A DNA stretch of 64,000 nt from VAZQ01 sp963753575 (GCA_963753575.1 CAVWCR010000003.1:4946068-5010067); one strand, 5' to 3'. Shown: positions 9,149 through 17,170, numbered from the stretch's first letter. Numbers and translations: made by a program. Notes: generated from the letters alone by a model not told the origin.

Positions 9149-9270
9149 GCGAATAGCGAAATATCGAAATATCGAAATAGCGAATAGCGAATGGAAAAGT
9201 AGCGGACGCTGGTAATCCGGCGTACAACTCCCTACTCTCTCTCGCTACTCTCTCTCGCTACTCGCTACTC
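9149..9270. repeat. Short-period repeats of the GCGAATA / CTCGCTACT type
   Basis: Directly after the IalB stop there is a run of GCGAATA, CGAAATAT and related heptamer-like units (9149-9192). About 40 bp later there is a run of CTACTCTCTCTCG units (9230-9270). The complement of the second run is built of GCGAGTA units, so the two runs are rough inverted relatives. Nothing coding is supported. Confidence 0.75.
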
Positions 9271-9314
9271 ACGTTTCGCTGTCATTCGCCTTTCAAGGCA
9301 ACCGAGTCTCCCCC

Positions 9315-10100
9315 ATGATTCGCGTCGGCATTGGCGGCTGGGTCTATGAGCCCTGGCGCGGCACCTTCTACCCGAAGGGGCTGCAGCAGTCGCGCGAGCT
9401 CGCGCACGCGAGCCAGAAACTCACCTCGATCGAGATCAATGGCACTTTCTACGGCACCCAGAGGCCCGCAAGCTTCCAGCGCTGGGCCGCGGAGACACCG
9501 GATGACTTCGTGTTCTCGCTCAAGGGGCCGCGCTATGCCACGCATCGGCGCGTGCTGGCGGAAGCGGGCTCCTCGATCGAGCGGTTCTTTGCCAGCGGGG
9601 TGCTGGAGCTCAAGCACAAGCTCGGCCCGGTATTGTGGCAGCTGCCGCCCACCAAGGCGTTCAACGCCGACGACTTCGCGGCCTTCCTGGCGCTGCTGCC
9701 GGCCAAGCTTGACGGGCGGGCGATCCGGCACGCCGTCGAGGTCAGACATGCGAGCTTCGTGACGCCGGATTTCATCGCGCTCTTGCGCCGGCATTCGGTC
9801 GCGCCGGTGCTGGTCGATTCCGAGAAGCATCCGCTGATCGCCGACGTCACCAGCGACTTCGTCTATGCGCGCCTGCAGCGAACGTCCGAACGGCTGAAGA
9901 CCGGCTACGCGCCGGCTGCGCTCGATGCCTGGGCCAAGCGCGCCAAGGCCTGGGCCAAGGGCGGCGTTCCCGCCGATCTCGACACCATCGCGGACGCGCC
10001 GCGCCAGAAGGGCAAGTGCGACGTGTTCCTCTACATGATCTCCGGCGCCAAGGTGCGCGCGCCCTCCGCCGCCATGGCGCTGATCGAGCGGCTTAAGTAA
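9315..10100 (+). CDS. DUF72 domain protein (YecE family)
   Basis: A 261-residue protein with the DUF72 TIM-barrel signature: VGIGGWVYEPWRGTFYP at the N terminus, SIEINGTFYGTQ at about 46-57, the FVFSLKGPRYATHRR block, and EVRHASF at about 143-149. The biochemical role of the family is not established. The start ATG at 9315 places the conserved glycine-rich opening at residue 4, as usual. It precedes rlmN by 98 bp. Confidence 0.9.
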   Translation: MIRVGIGGWVYEPWRGTFYPKGLQQSRELAHASQKLTSIEINGTFYGTQRPASFQRWAAETPDDFVFSLKGPRYATHRRVLAEAGSSIERFFASGVLELKHKLGPVLWQLPPTKAFNADDFAAFLALLPAKLDGRAIRHAVEVRHASFVTPDFIALLRRHSVAPVLVDSEKHPLIADVTSDFVYARLQRTSERLKTGYAPAALDAWAKRAKAWAKGGVPADLDTIADAPRQKGKCDVFLYMISGAKVRAPSAAMALIERLK

Positions 10101-10198
10101 AGGCCGGGCGGGGCGCCCGGACGTTCGTGGCTGGCTGCGCCTGTGCAGGCACCCCATCTGTGCTATGAGACCCCCCGCGCAGCCGTTGACCGACATTC

Positions 10199-11431
10199 AT
10201 GACCGAGCCGTTCCATCCTGTTGAGGCCACGCCCTTCGTCGAGAAGGCGCCGCTGGAGCGTTACGTGCCGCCTGCCAAGCCCTCGCTGGTCGGGCTCTCG
10301 CGCGTGGCGCTGGCCGATGCGCTGGGCGGCATCGGCGTGCCGCAAGCGCAGCGCAAGATGCGCGCGCAGCAGATCTGGCATTGGCTCTATGTGCGCGGCG
10401 CCACCCGCTTCGAGCAGATGACCAGCGTGTCGAAGGAGCTGCACGCGCTGCTCGACGCGCATTTCACGCTGGCGCGGCCCGAGGTGGTGGCCGAGCAGGT
10501 CTCCGCCGACGGCACCCGCAAGTGGCTGATCCGGCTGCCCGGCGAAGTGACGGGCGAGCGGCCGCACGAAGTCGAATGCGTCTATATCCCGGAGACCGAC
10601 CGCGGCACGCTCTGTCTCTCAAGCCAGGTCGGCTGTACCCTCAACTGCACGTTCTGCCACACCGGCACGCAGCGGCTGGTGCGCAATCTCACGCCCGGCG
10701 AGATCGTTGGCCAGGTGATGATCGCGCGCGACCGGCTCGGCGACTGGCCGGGGGCGACGCGCGCGACCGGTCCCGGCCTGCCGACGCAGGGCGACCGCTT
10801 CGTCTCCAACATCGTCATGATGGGCATGGGCGAGCCGCTCTATAACTTCGAGGCGGTCCGCGATGCGCTGCTCGTCATCGCCGACGGCGAGGGGCTCAGC
10901 ATCTCCAAGCGCCGCATCACGCTCTCGACCTCGGGCGTCGTGCCGATGATCGCGCGCGCTGGCGCCGAGATCGGCACCATGCTGGCGGTGTCGCTGCATG
11001 CGGTGTGCGATGAGCTGCGCAACGAGCTGGTGCCGCTCAATCGCAAATATCCGATCAGGGAATTGCTCGACGCCTGCCGCAACTATCCGGGCCTCTCCAA
11101 CGCGCGCCGTATCACCTTCGAATACGTGATGCTCAAGGGCGTCAACGATAAGGCTGCCGACGCCAAGGCGCTCATTCGCCTGCTTCAGGGCATCCCGGCC
11201 AAGATCAATCTGATCCCGTTCAATCCGTGGCCGGGCGCCCGTTACGAATGCTCGGACTGGGAAGAGATCGAGAAGTTTTCCGAGATCGTGTTCAACGCCG
11301 GCTATGCCTCGCCGGTTCGCACGCCGCGCGGCCGCGATATCCTCGCCGCCTGCGGCCAGCTCAAGAGCGCGACCGAGAAGCTCTCCGCGCGCGAGCGCAT
11401 GGCGCTACGCGCGATGGCGATGACGGATTGA
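10199..11431 (+). CDS. rlmN: 23S rRNA (adenine2503-C2)/tRNA methyltransferase RlmN
   Basis: A 410-residue radical SAM enzyme that installs m2A2503 in 23S rRNA and m2A37 in some tRNAs. The cluster motif is C146-x3-C150-x2-C153 in SSQVGCTLNCTFCHTGTQ. Other family blocks are QIWHWLYVRGA, MGMGEPLYNFE and LIPFNPWPGARYECSD. The N-terminal extension of about 30 residues is a little longer than in E. coli RlmN. The protein stays cytoplasmic. A small membrane protein gene follows after 7 bp. Confidence 0.97.
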   Translation: MTEPFHPVEATPFVEKAPLERYVPPAKPSLVGLSRVALADALGGIGVPQAQRKMRAQQIWHWLYVRGATRFEQMTSVSKELHALLDAHFTLARPEVVAEQVSADGTRKWLIRLPGEVTGERPHEVECVYIPETDRGTLCLSSQVGCTLNCTFCHTGTQRLVRNLTPGEIVGQVMIARDRLGDWPGATRATGPGLPTQGDRFVSNIVMMGMGEPLYNFEAVRDALLVIADGEGLSISKRRITLSTSGVVPMIARAGAEIGTMLAVSLHAVCDELRNELVPLNRKYPIRELLDACRNYPGLSNARRITFEYVMLKGVNDKAADAKALIRLLQGIPAKINLIPFNPWPGARYECSDWEEIEKFSEIVFNAGYASPVRTPRGRDILAACGQLKSATEKLSARERMALRAMAMTD

Positions 11432-11438
11432 GTCTGCC

Positions 11439-11918
11439 ATGAGCCTTGGCCGGGTGCTCCTGCGTCTTCTCGTGGTGCCGATCGGCGGCATGCTGGCGGC
11501 TTGCGCCGCAGCGCTCGTGGCGTTCGCCGCCAACTGGAACGTCGTCCTGTCGATGCTCGGCTCCGACCCGGTTGCCGACGGCGACATCATTGCGGGCCTG
11601 ATCGGCCTTGTCATGCTGCTCGTCGGCTCGGCCGCAACCGTCGCGATGCTGCTGCCGGGGACGATCGGGATTGCGATTTCCGAGGTGCTGGCGATCCGCT
11701 CGTGGATCTTCCACGCCCTTAATGGCGCCGTGTCGATCTGGGTCGGCCGCAGCTTGATGGCCGCGCCGGAACGTCCGTTCGAATTTCACGACCAGCCGGC
11801 GGCTCTCCTGGCGGCCGGTCTGGCCGCCGGTCTCATCTACTGGCTCATAGCCGGTCGCAGCGCCGGGCTGGCCAGCCCGGTCGCAAACCGGGTCGAGCCC
11901 CCCGCCCGCGCGCACTAG
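11439..11918 (+). CDS. Hypothetical integral membrane protein
   Basis: A 159-residue protein with about four hydrophobic segments (residues about 8-30, 47-67, 68-88 and 119-138). The N terminus resembles conserved Rhizobiales membrane proteins that follow rlmN; I do not recognise a named domain. It starts 7 bp after the rlmN stop and is probably co-transcribed. Its stop codon TAG (11916-11918) lies in the sequence CACTAGTG directly before the CTAG-bounded repeat. Confidence 0.75.
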   Translation: MSLGRVLLRLLVVPIGGMLAACAAALVAFAANWNVVLSMLGSDPVADGDIIAGLIGLVMLLVGSAATVAMLLPGTIGIAISEVLAIRSWIFHALNGAVSIWVGRSLMAAPERPFEFHDQPAALLAAGLAAGLIYWLIAGRSAGLASPVANRVEPPARAH

Positions 11919-11920
11919 TG

Positions 11921-12087
11921 CTAGTGCCGCCGATTTGAAGTTCCCACACCGCCTGCAGCAAACTCGGTCAGCGACTTCAAATCGAAAAGCGGCACTAGAA
12001 TCATGGACTTGCTAGTGCCCCTCTGTTTCCGAAGTTCGTGTCAGAGTGTGCTGAGACGTGTCACGAATGTCGGAAACGGGGCACTAG
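11921..12087 (+). repeat. CTAG-bounded double palindrome, modules A (11921-11998) and B (12012-12087), + orientation
   Basis: Module A runs from CTAGTGCCGC to GCGGCACTAG and pairs GATTTGAAGT with ACTTCAAATC. A 13-bp linker AATCATGGACTTG follows, then module B from CTAGTGCCCC to GGGGCACTAG, which contains a CCGAAGTTCGTG arm. The same A-linker-B unit recurs at 27207 and 59521, and inverted at 19320 and 44707. In this copy the right arm of B has drifted (ACGAATGTCGG). No coding frame crosses it. Confidence 0.92.
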
Positions 12088-12130
12088 CTCGAAACTCTGC
12101 TATGATATGCTAACAACCGGGGGATGTTGC

Positions 12131-12295
12131 ATGGTCCATTGGCCTAGTCGTTCCAGATCCGCGCCGGTGCGCCTCGGCGCCCTGCTGTGCGCGCTGGCGC
12201 TCGGGGTGCTGCTGTCCGGCTGCGACCGCTGCGGCGATTGGTGGACGCCGGGGTCCAGTCAGGTCTGCAAGGACTCAATTCCGCGGCCGCGCTAG
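12131..12295 (+). CDS. Small lipoprotein
   Basis: A 54-residue protein with a basic N terminus (WPSRSRSAPVR), a hydrophobic core (LGALLCALALGVLL) and the lipobox LSGC, so the mature lipoprotein begins CDRCGDWW. The mature part is about 25 residues with three cysteines. ATG 12131 follows GGGGGA and is preferred over an upstream in-frame start that would overlap the repeat. Similar tiny lipoproteins occur in Rhizobiales without known function. It precedes the PAP2 gene by 17 bp. Confidence 0.75.
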   Translation: MVHWPSRSRSAPVRLGALLCALALGVLLSGCDRCGDWWTPGSSQVCKDSIPRPR

Positions 12296-12312
12296 CCGCC
12301 GGGTCTCGCTTA

Positions 12313-12999
12313 ATGAATCGCACCGGTCTATTGGTCGCGCTTGCGATCGGCGTCGCCACGGGGCTTGCCTTCGGGCTCTATCCGCAGCTCGATCTCATTC
12401 TGGTTGCGCCGTTCTATGATCCCGTGAGCGGGTGGGCGGTGGGCGGCCGCTCGTGGCTCCTGGTACGCAACGTCGCGTCGTGGACCATCGCGCTGATCGC
12501 GGCGCCGGCCGGCCTTGCGCTTCTCGGCAAGATCATCCGGCCGCAACGGCCGCCGCTCATGTCCGTCCGCGCCGCCCTCTTGATGCTGCTGACGCTGGCG
12601 CTCGGGCCGGGCGTCCTCGCCAATGTCATCCTCAAGGACAATTGGGGCCGGCCGCGCCCGATCGAAGTCACCGAGTTTCGCGGCCCGCTCAAGTTCGTGC
12701 CCTGGTGGGACCCGCGCGGACCGTGCCCGAAGAACTGCTCGTTCGTGGCCGGCGAGCCCTCGGGCGCATTCTGGACGCTGGCGCCGGCTGTGCTCGCGCC
12801 GCCGCCCTGGCGCGCGCTCGCCTACGGCGGCGCGCTTGCGTTCGGCGCCGTCGTCGGGCTCATTCGCGTCGCCGGCGGCGGGCATTTCGTCAGCGACGTG
12901 ATGTTCTCGGGCGTGTTCATGTTCCTCTTGATCTGGGTCATGCACGGGCTGCTGTTCCGCTGGCGCACGGCGCGCGGCGATGACAAGCGCGGGGATTGA
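12313..12999 (+). CDS. PAP2/LpxE-like phosphatase family membrane protein with a changed motif 2
   Basis: A 228-residue polytopic protein. Phosphatidic-acid phosphatase motifs are visible: motif 1 K108-x4-GRPRP (KDNWGRPRP), motif 3 R185-x5-H191-x3-D195 (RVAGGGHFVSD), and between them FVAGEPSGAFW. Motif 2 is normally PSGH; here residue 152 is alanine. The motif-2 histidine takes part in catalysis in classical PAP2 enzymes, so activity may be altered or lost, or a subfamily may use another residue. The start ATG 12313 directly opens a hydrophobic segment. Lipid A or undecaprenyl phosphate would be candidate substrates. Confidence 0.85.
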   Translation: MNRTGLLVALAIGVATGLAFGLYPQLDLILVAPFYDPVSGWAVGGRSWLLVRNVASWTIALIAAPAGLALLGKIIRPQRPPLMSVRAALLMLLTLALGPGVLANVILKDNWGRPRPIEVTEFRGPLKFVPWWDPRGPCPKNCSFVAGEPSGAFWTLAPAVLAPPPWRALAYGGALAFGAVVGLIRVAGGGHFVSDVMFSGVFMFLLIWVMHGLLFRWRTARGDDKRGD

Positions 13000-13107
13000 G
13001 GCTCCGCCTCGCTCTGACTGAGGGTCAGCTCTGATCTTGAGAGTCGGCGGCGCGAAACTCATCTATTGAGTTTGAGAATTGATTAGGCAGGCTTTGCGGG
13101 CGAGTTG

Positions 13108-13494
13108 ATGGTCATGCTAACCCGGATCGTGCACCGGCTCTTTCGTCGCTGGCGTGCGGCGCGCGTTCGTGACGAGGAGAATGGGGTCGCGATGTATTGC
13201 TGCCAAGGCTTGAAGAACCTGATTGGCGCGGCCGGGCAGCGGGGTCTTTCGGTTGTTGTCCATGAGAAGCCATTTGGCTTCAGTCTTCAATCGCGCGCCG
13301 TCTCCCCGGAAGACCTATCGCGTCTCTCGCAAACGCATACCCCGCTGCCGTTTCCTGGTCATGTGACGCTCGCGGCGTCTATTCGATTGAGCTATTGCCC
13401 TTTCTGTGGGACCAAGCTTCGCCGCCTAGTCACCGCGTCGAACCTCAGGCGTTTTCAAGCCTTGGTAGAAAGGCACAAGGAGCTTGTGATTTAA
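13108..13494 (+). CDS. Hypothetical protein with a CPFCG zinc ribbon
   Basis: A 128-residue protein I do not recognise by name. The N terminus is basic (HRLFRRWRAARVR), a MYCCQGL segment is near residue 29, and CPFCGTKL near residue 95 is a half zinc ribbon that could pair with the earlier CC. Starts at 13105 (TTG), 13108, 13114 or 13192 are all possible; the last begins exactly at MYCCQG. Codon and base use look less GC-biased than the flanking genes. It precedes the Imm35-like gene by 11 bp. Confidence 0.6.
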   Translation: MVMLTRIVHRLFRRWRAARVRDEENGVAMYCCQGLKNLIGAAGQRGLSVVVHEKPFGFSLQSRAVSPEDLSRLSQTHTPLPFPGHVTLAASIRLSYCPFCGTKLRRLVTASNLRRFQALVERHKELVI

Positions 13495-13505
13495 TCTCGA
13501 TTCGG

Positions 13506-13799
13506 ATGCCGACGACGATGCCGATCACCAAAGGCGAAGCGTACAAGATCGCGCGTGAACGCCTGAAGAGCTGGGAGCGCGAGGTGGGTGAGGAATTGTT
13601 GCTGCTCGAAGAGCATACGCTGGAACGGGATTTTGGTTGGGTGTTTTTCTATGATTCAGAGCGTCACGTCGAAACCGAGGAGTCCGAGCACGCTCTGGCA
13701 GGCAATGCGCCGATCGTCGTGATCAAGGCCGACGGCAGTGTTCACACGACCGGAACGGCGTACCCGATTGAGCACTACCTGAGGAAATTTGAAGAGTAG
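13506..13799 (+). CDS. YrhB/Imm35-like small protein (candidate immunity protein)
   Basis: A 97-residue protein with the pattern of the Imm35/YrhB family: a helical start, then DFGWVFFYDSERHVE, an AGNAPIVVIKADGSVH strand region and a C-terminal IEHYLRKFEE helix. In polymorphic toxin systems Imm35 proteins are predicted antidotes, and solitary copies are common. No toxin gene is visible next to it. ATG 13506 or 13518 are both plausible. It belongs to a short run of small, lower-GC genes that look acquired. Confidence 0.7.
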   Translation: MPTTMPITKGEAYKIARERLKSWEREVGEELLLLEEHTLERDFGWVFFYDSERHVETEESEHALAGNAPIVVIKADGSVHTTGTAYPIEHYLRKFEE

Positions 13800-13907
13800 G
13801 TCCGAGCGGTCTTGCTCGTTGCACCGGGGTATTGCCCCACGAAGGTCTTGGTGTTCGAACTATTTGGCCTCTGCAAGGAGCGATACGACGTCGGAGGACG
13901 TCAGACC

Positions 13908-14141
13908 ATGAAGAAAGCCTATCTCGCTGTGTACGACTACGGATAGGGTGGCGTCTGGGCTGTGATCCACGCGCGCTCGAAGAAAGATGTCGAACGTAAA
14001 TACCCGGCTTTGAAGGTGTTCGATGTTCGGCCAGCCTGGATGACCAGCGATCACTATGAGAGAATTCGGTCCAGCCTCTCATGCAACGTCGATGATGAGC
14101 CGACCGGTTGGTTTGCAATGATTGGGGACGAGCGGGCGTAA
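13908..14141 (+). pseudogene. Small gene interrupted by an in-frame TAG at codon 13
   Basis: Starting at ATG 13908, after a GGAGG ribosome site (13893-13897), the frame reads MKKAYLAVYDYG, a TAG stop at 13944-13946, then GGVWAVIHARSKKDVERKYP and on to a TAA at 14139-14141, 77 codons in all. The reading frame is coherent on both sides of the TAG and looks like one small protein. A single C-to-T change of CAG (Gln) to TAG would explain it. The family is unknown to me. The gene is probably inactivated; readthrough or a sequencing error are alternatives. Confidence 0.75.
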
Positions 14142-14301
14142 CCGCGCGGGATCGTAAATTCGGTCGCGTGCCCTGCAATGAGGGGAAGCCGAAATGAGGT
14201 GAAGCCGATCGCGCGCATTCACGGCAGCGTGAAGGGTTTCGTATTGACTGTATTGGTGAAATTCACCTACAAGTATGCGATCCCGTTCTGTCTTCGAGGG
14301 G

Positions 14302-14583
14302 CGCCTTCCGGAGGCGTTCGCAAGGCGGGGAGCGGGAGCGGCACCCGCGAGCGGGGTGATGACGCAGACCCCGTCCCCGGGCGGTACTCGGGCAGCCTCG
14401 TCGGCCACTATGGAGCCGGCCCGGTCCGACCACCGTCAAAGGCGATAAGCCAAGATGCCGCGTTGGCGCGCCGAGAGGCGCGGGTGCACCGCCAGTGCAC
14501 CATGGTCCGGCCGCAGCCGGACATCGCCCGGAGCAATCCGGGCACTGCGCCTTGTCGGCGCGCCATCCCCCTCGATTGAGGGG
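14302..14583. ncRNA. Candidate structured RNA or palindromic element: a string of perfect short hairpins
   Basis: At least eight perfect stems occur in 282 bp. They are 14302-14316 (CGCCT/AGGCG), 14352-14373 (CGGGGT/ACCCCG), then six nearly end to end: 14467-14482 (CGCGCC-GAGA-GGCGCG), 14483-14501 (GGTGCAC/GTGCACC), 14505-14522 (GTCCGGC-CGCA-GCCGGAC), 14527-14542 (CCCGGA-GCAA-TCCGGG), 14547-14561 (GCGCC/GGCGC) and 14568-14583 (CCCCTC-GATT-GAGGGG). Loops are 4-5 nt in the last six, and two are GNRA tetraloops. The strand of any transcript is unknown, though the GNRA loops appear on the + strand. That it is an RNA is inference; a DNA palindrome array is the alternative. Confidence 0.4.
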
Positions 14584-14774
14584 CGGTGAGGAAAGCGGAA
14601 GACGGGCGAACCCCCGCGCCCAAGCAAAGAACTGGGGACGATCTCATTGTGACTTGATGACTTATGCGACCTCATTGAAGGCCGCGGGCTGTTTGAAAAG
14701 TGAACAGGTGAGCAAAGTGAACGGGTGAGACGCCGCGGGCGCAGCATAATGATCACGTGCACGCACCTCTCCGC

Positions 14775-14919
14775 TGTCGTCCCCGCGCAGGCGGGGACCC
14801 ATACGCCGCCGCAGCGGTGATGTGGCGATGACGTCGGAACAGCGGAAAGTCGGGTGGTTATAGGTCCCCGCCTGCGCGCGCCTGCACGGGGACGACGCAA
14901 GACGACGCGGGGACGACAG
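14775..14919. repeat. GTCGTCCCCGC-type paired palindrome, rearranged copy
   Basis: The left arm at 14775-14803 is GTCGTCCCCGCGCAGGCG followed by GGGACCCATA. The right side (14860-14919) carries TAGGTCCCCGCCTGCGCG and GGGGACGAC more than once, so that arm is partly duplicated. Three cleaner copies are at 20861, 48285 and 52224. Confidence 0.85.
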
Positions 14920-15022
14920 AGGAAATGAACGAGATCCAAGGCGCGCGCGTCGCAGCGTTTCTTACAAAACGAAACCAATGCGAAAACACCCGTGATTTCA
15001 AAGGTGTCGTTGATCACACCAT

Positions 15023-15319
15023 TCAATCGCCGGCCGCGAGCCGCCGCCGCACCCCCCAGCCCTTCAGCACCGTCTCGATCTCCTTGGCGACGAAGAAGCG
15101 CGCGCTGTCCTCGTCGTAGTCCTGGTCGCGCAGCGCGTCATAGTCGGTGAAGACGTGCCGCACATAGGCGACGAGCGAGAGCCACGCGGCTTCCTCGGGC
15201 GCAGCATTGCGCAGGCCGCGGCTGTCGAGCGCGTGATCGACGACCGCGCCGAACTCATGGTCGGGGATAGTCGGAGCAAGCCGCCGCAGCGCGGTCTCGA
15301 TGTCGGCGCGTCGGGACAA
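15023..15319 (-). CDS. DUF2293 domain protein
   Basis: A 98-residue protein matching the DUF2293 pattern seen in Rhizobiales: ALRRLAPTIPDHEFGAVVDH, then LRNAAPEEAAWLSLVAYVRH and a C-terminal LKGWGVRRRL. The function of the domain is unknown. It lies 12 bp downstream of the lytic transglycosylase gene on the same strand and may be co-transcribed with it. Confidence 0.8.
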   Translation of the reverse strand: MSRRADIETALRRLAPTIPDHEFGAVVDHALDSRGLRNAAPEEAAWLSLVAYVRHVFTDYDALRDQDYDEDSARFFVAKEIETVLKGWGVRRRLAAGD

Positions 15320-15331
15320 GGCGGCTCCGCG

Positions 15332-16135
15332 TCAGCGCGCTTCTGCAAGCCGCGTCGCGAACAGCGCGATGGTCTTCTGATAGACCGCCGCTTTGTTCCA
15401 GCCCGCGAGCACACCGAAATTGTGCGAGCCTTCGTCCCAGGGCCGCCCGCGCTGCCAACCATAGCCTTTGAGATAATTCGCGGTGGAGGCGAGCACGTCG
15501 GGCACGCTGCGGATCAGGTCGCGGCGCCCGTTGCCGTCGAAGTCGACCGCGAACTTCACATAAGAGGTCGGCAGGAACTGGGTCTGGCCGAGCTCGCCCG
15601 CCCAGGCGCCGCGCATCTGCGCTACGCTGAGGTCGCCGCGCTGGACGATCGTGAGCGCCGCCATCAGCTCGCCCTGGAACATCTCGGTGCGGCGGCAGTC
15701 GTGCGCCAGCGTCGCGAGCGCGCGGATTGTCGGCTGCCGGCCGATGTCGACGCCGAAGTCGGTCTCAAGCCCCCAGATCGCGATCAGGATCGGGCCCGGC
15801 ACACCGAAGCGCTGCTCGATGCGCGCCAGCAGGCCGGCGTGCTGCCCCATCAGGCGCCGCGCCTTGGCGAAGCGCGAATTGATGCGCGGCAGCGCGAACT
15901 GCTCGAAGCTCTGGCGGAACACGCCCTGCCGACGATCGAGCGCAATCACCCGCGGGTCGGGCGCAAGGTCTGAGAATGCCGCCGACAGCGTGTGCTGAGA
16001 AATGCGTTGCGCCGCCGCTTCGCGCGAGAAGCTCGCAATGAACGTGTCGAAGTCGCCGCCGCAGGAGGCGGCAAGCGAAGGCGTTGCTGTGGCCGCGAGC
16101 ATGGCTGCGAGGATCAGGCTGCGCATGACAGTCAT
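15332..16135 (-). CDS. Lytic murein transglycosylase, MltB-like
   Basis: A 267-residue periplasmic enzyme that cleaves peptidoglycan to 1,6-anhydromuramyl products. A signal peptide spans residues 1-23 (ending PSLAAS). The MltB-type core includes RFGVPGPILIAIWGLETDFG, with catalytic Glu near residue 124, then TIRALATLAHDCRR and GAWAGELGQTQFLPTSY. The chosen start MTVMRSL gives a normal signal sequence; an upstream ATG (16168) would add 11 polar residues and ATG 16126 is also possible. It is shorter than E. coli MltB, as is typical of alphaproteobacterial homologues without a C-terminal binding domain. Confidence 0.9.
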   Translation of the reverse strand: MTVMRSLILAAMLAATATPSLAASCGGDFDTFIASFSREAAAQRISQHTLSAAFSDLAPDPRVIALDRRQGVFRQSFEQFALPRINSRFAKARRLMGQHAGLLARIEQRFGVPGPILIAIWGLETDFGVDIGRQPTIRALATLAHDCRRTEMFQGELMAALTIVQRGDLSVAQMRGAWAGELGQTQFLPTSYVKFAVDFDGNGRRDLIRSVPDVLASTANYLKGYGWQRGRPWDEGSHNFGVLAGWNKAAVYQKTIALFATRLAEAR

Positions 16136-16183
16136 TTGAGCTCGATCATCACGACTTTTGAAGGGCACCCGTCGCGGATAACG

Positions 16184-17161
16184 TTAGGCCAGGACGGCCT
16201 TCACGGCTGCCGCGATCTTGTCCGCGCTCGGCGTCACATAGGCTTCGAGCGGCGGCGAGAACGCGACCGGCGCATCGGGGCGCGCCACCCGTCGGATCGG
16301 CGCCTTCAGCGCACCGAAGGCCTCCTCGGCAACGAGCGCCGCAATCTCCGAGGCGACGCTGCAGGTGCGGTTGGCCTCGTCGACCACGACCAGCCGGCCG
16401 GTCCTCTGCACCGAGGCGCAGATCGCCGCACGGTCGAGTGGCACGATGGTGCGCGGGTCGATCACTTCGGCATCGACGCCCTCGCGCGCCAGCGCTTCGG
16501 CGGCCTTGAGCGCCTCCTGCACCATCAGCGAGGTGGCGACGATGGTCACATCGCGGCCGGCGCGCGCGATCGAGGCCTGGCCGAACGGAATCGCAAAGTC
16601 GCCGTCGGGCACATCGCCGCTGACATTCATCAGCTTGGTGTGGGTGATGAACACGGTCGGATTGTCGCTCTTGATGGCGCTGCGCAGGAGGCCCTGGGCG
16701 TCCGCGGGGGTCGCGGGCAGCACGAGCTCGAGGCCGCCGGAGTTCGCCACCATCGCCTGCGGGCTCGAACTGTGCTGGGCGGCGCCGCCGCCGCGGATGC
16801 CGTGATACATGTGCAGCACCAGCGGCACTTTCAGCTGCCCGCCCGACATGTAGTGGGCGTTGCCGGCCTCGTTGAGGATCTGGTTCCAGGCCTCGTAGGC
16901 AAAGCTCGCGGTGCCGAAGTTGACGAACATGCGCATGCCTGCCATGGCGGCGCCGGCTGCGAGCGAGGTGATGCCGCCTTCCGACGTCGGCGGATCGATC
17001 AGGCGGCCGGGAAACTTGTCGAACAGCGCGCGCTCCTCATCGGGCGGCAGGCCGCGGTCGAGCACGAAGCTCGACACGCCGATCACCGCCACGTGCGGGT
17101 CCTCGGCGAGCGCGTAGGAGAGCGCATCGATCATCGCGCGCGCGAATGTTTTTCTTGGCAT
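16184..17161 (-). CDS. 2-oxo acid/acetoin dehydrogenase-type E1 component, beta subunit
   Basis: A 325-residue thiamine-diphosphate enzyme subunit. Visible features are SEGGITSLAAGAAMAGMR near residue 60, YMSGGQLKVPLVLHMYHGIRG near 104, and the C-terminal transketolase-type domain with EVIDPRTIVPLD and VVVDEANRTC. It starts 9 bp after the alpha subunit gene, so the two form an operon. No E2 lipoyl acyltransferase or E3 gene is nearby, so the substrate (pyruvate, branched-chain oxo acid, acetoin or another) is open. Confidence 0.9.
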   Translation of the reverse strand: MPRKTFARAMIDALSYALAEDPHVAVIGVSSFVLDRGLPPDEERALFDKFPGRLIDPPTSEGGITSLAAGAAMAGMRMFVNFGTASFAYEAWNQILNEAGNAHYMSGGQLKVPLVLHMYHGIRGGGAAQHSSSPQAMVANSGGLELVLPATPADAQGLLRSAIKSDNPTVFITHTKLMNVSGDVPDGDFAIPFGQASIARAGRDVTIVATSLMVQEALKAAEALAREGVDAEVIDPRTIVPLDRAAICASVQRTGRLVVVDEANRTCSVASEIAALVAEEAFGALKAPIRRVARPDAPVAFSPPLEAYVTPSADKIAAAVKAVLA

Positions 17162-17170
17162 CAGGGGACC

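Larger units (their letters stand above)
14142..15022. other. 881-bp region without a supported gene
   Basis: Open frames here (for example 14178-14579 on the + strand) lack a ribosome site and have no coherent protein features. The region holds the hairpin string at 14302-14583, an imperfect duplication AGTGAACAGGTGAG / AGTGAACGGGTGAG near 14699, and a rearranged GTCGTCCCCGC-type palindrome at 14775-14919. It separates the accessory islet from the DUF2293 gene. Confidence 0.7.

Noticed and set aside
14178..14579. 133-codon open frame in the hairpin region
   Set aside because: No ribosome site, low-complexity Arg/Gly/Pro content, and it runs through a series of perfect hairpins that better explain the sequence.
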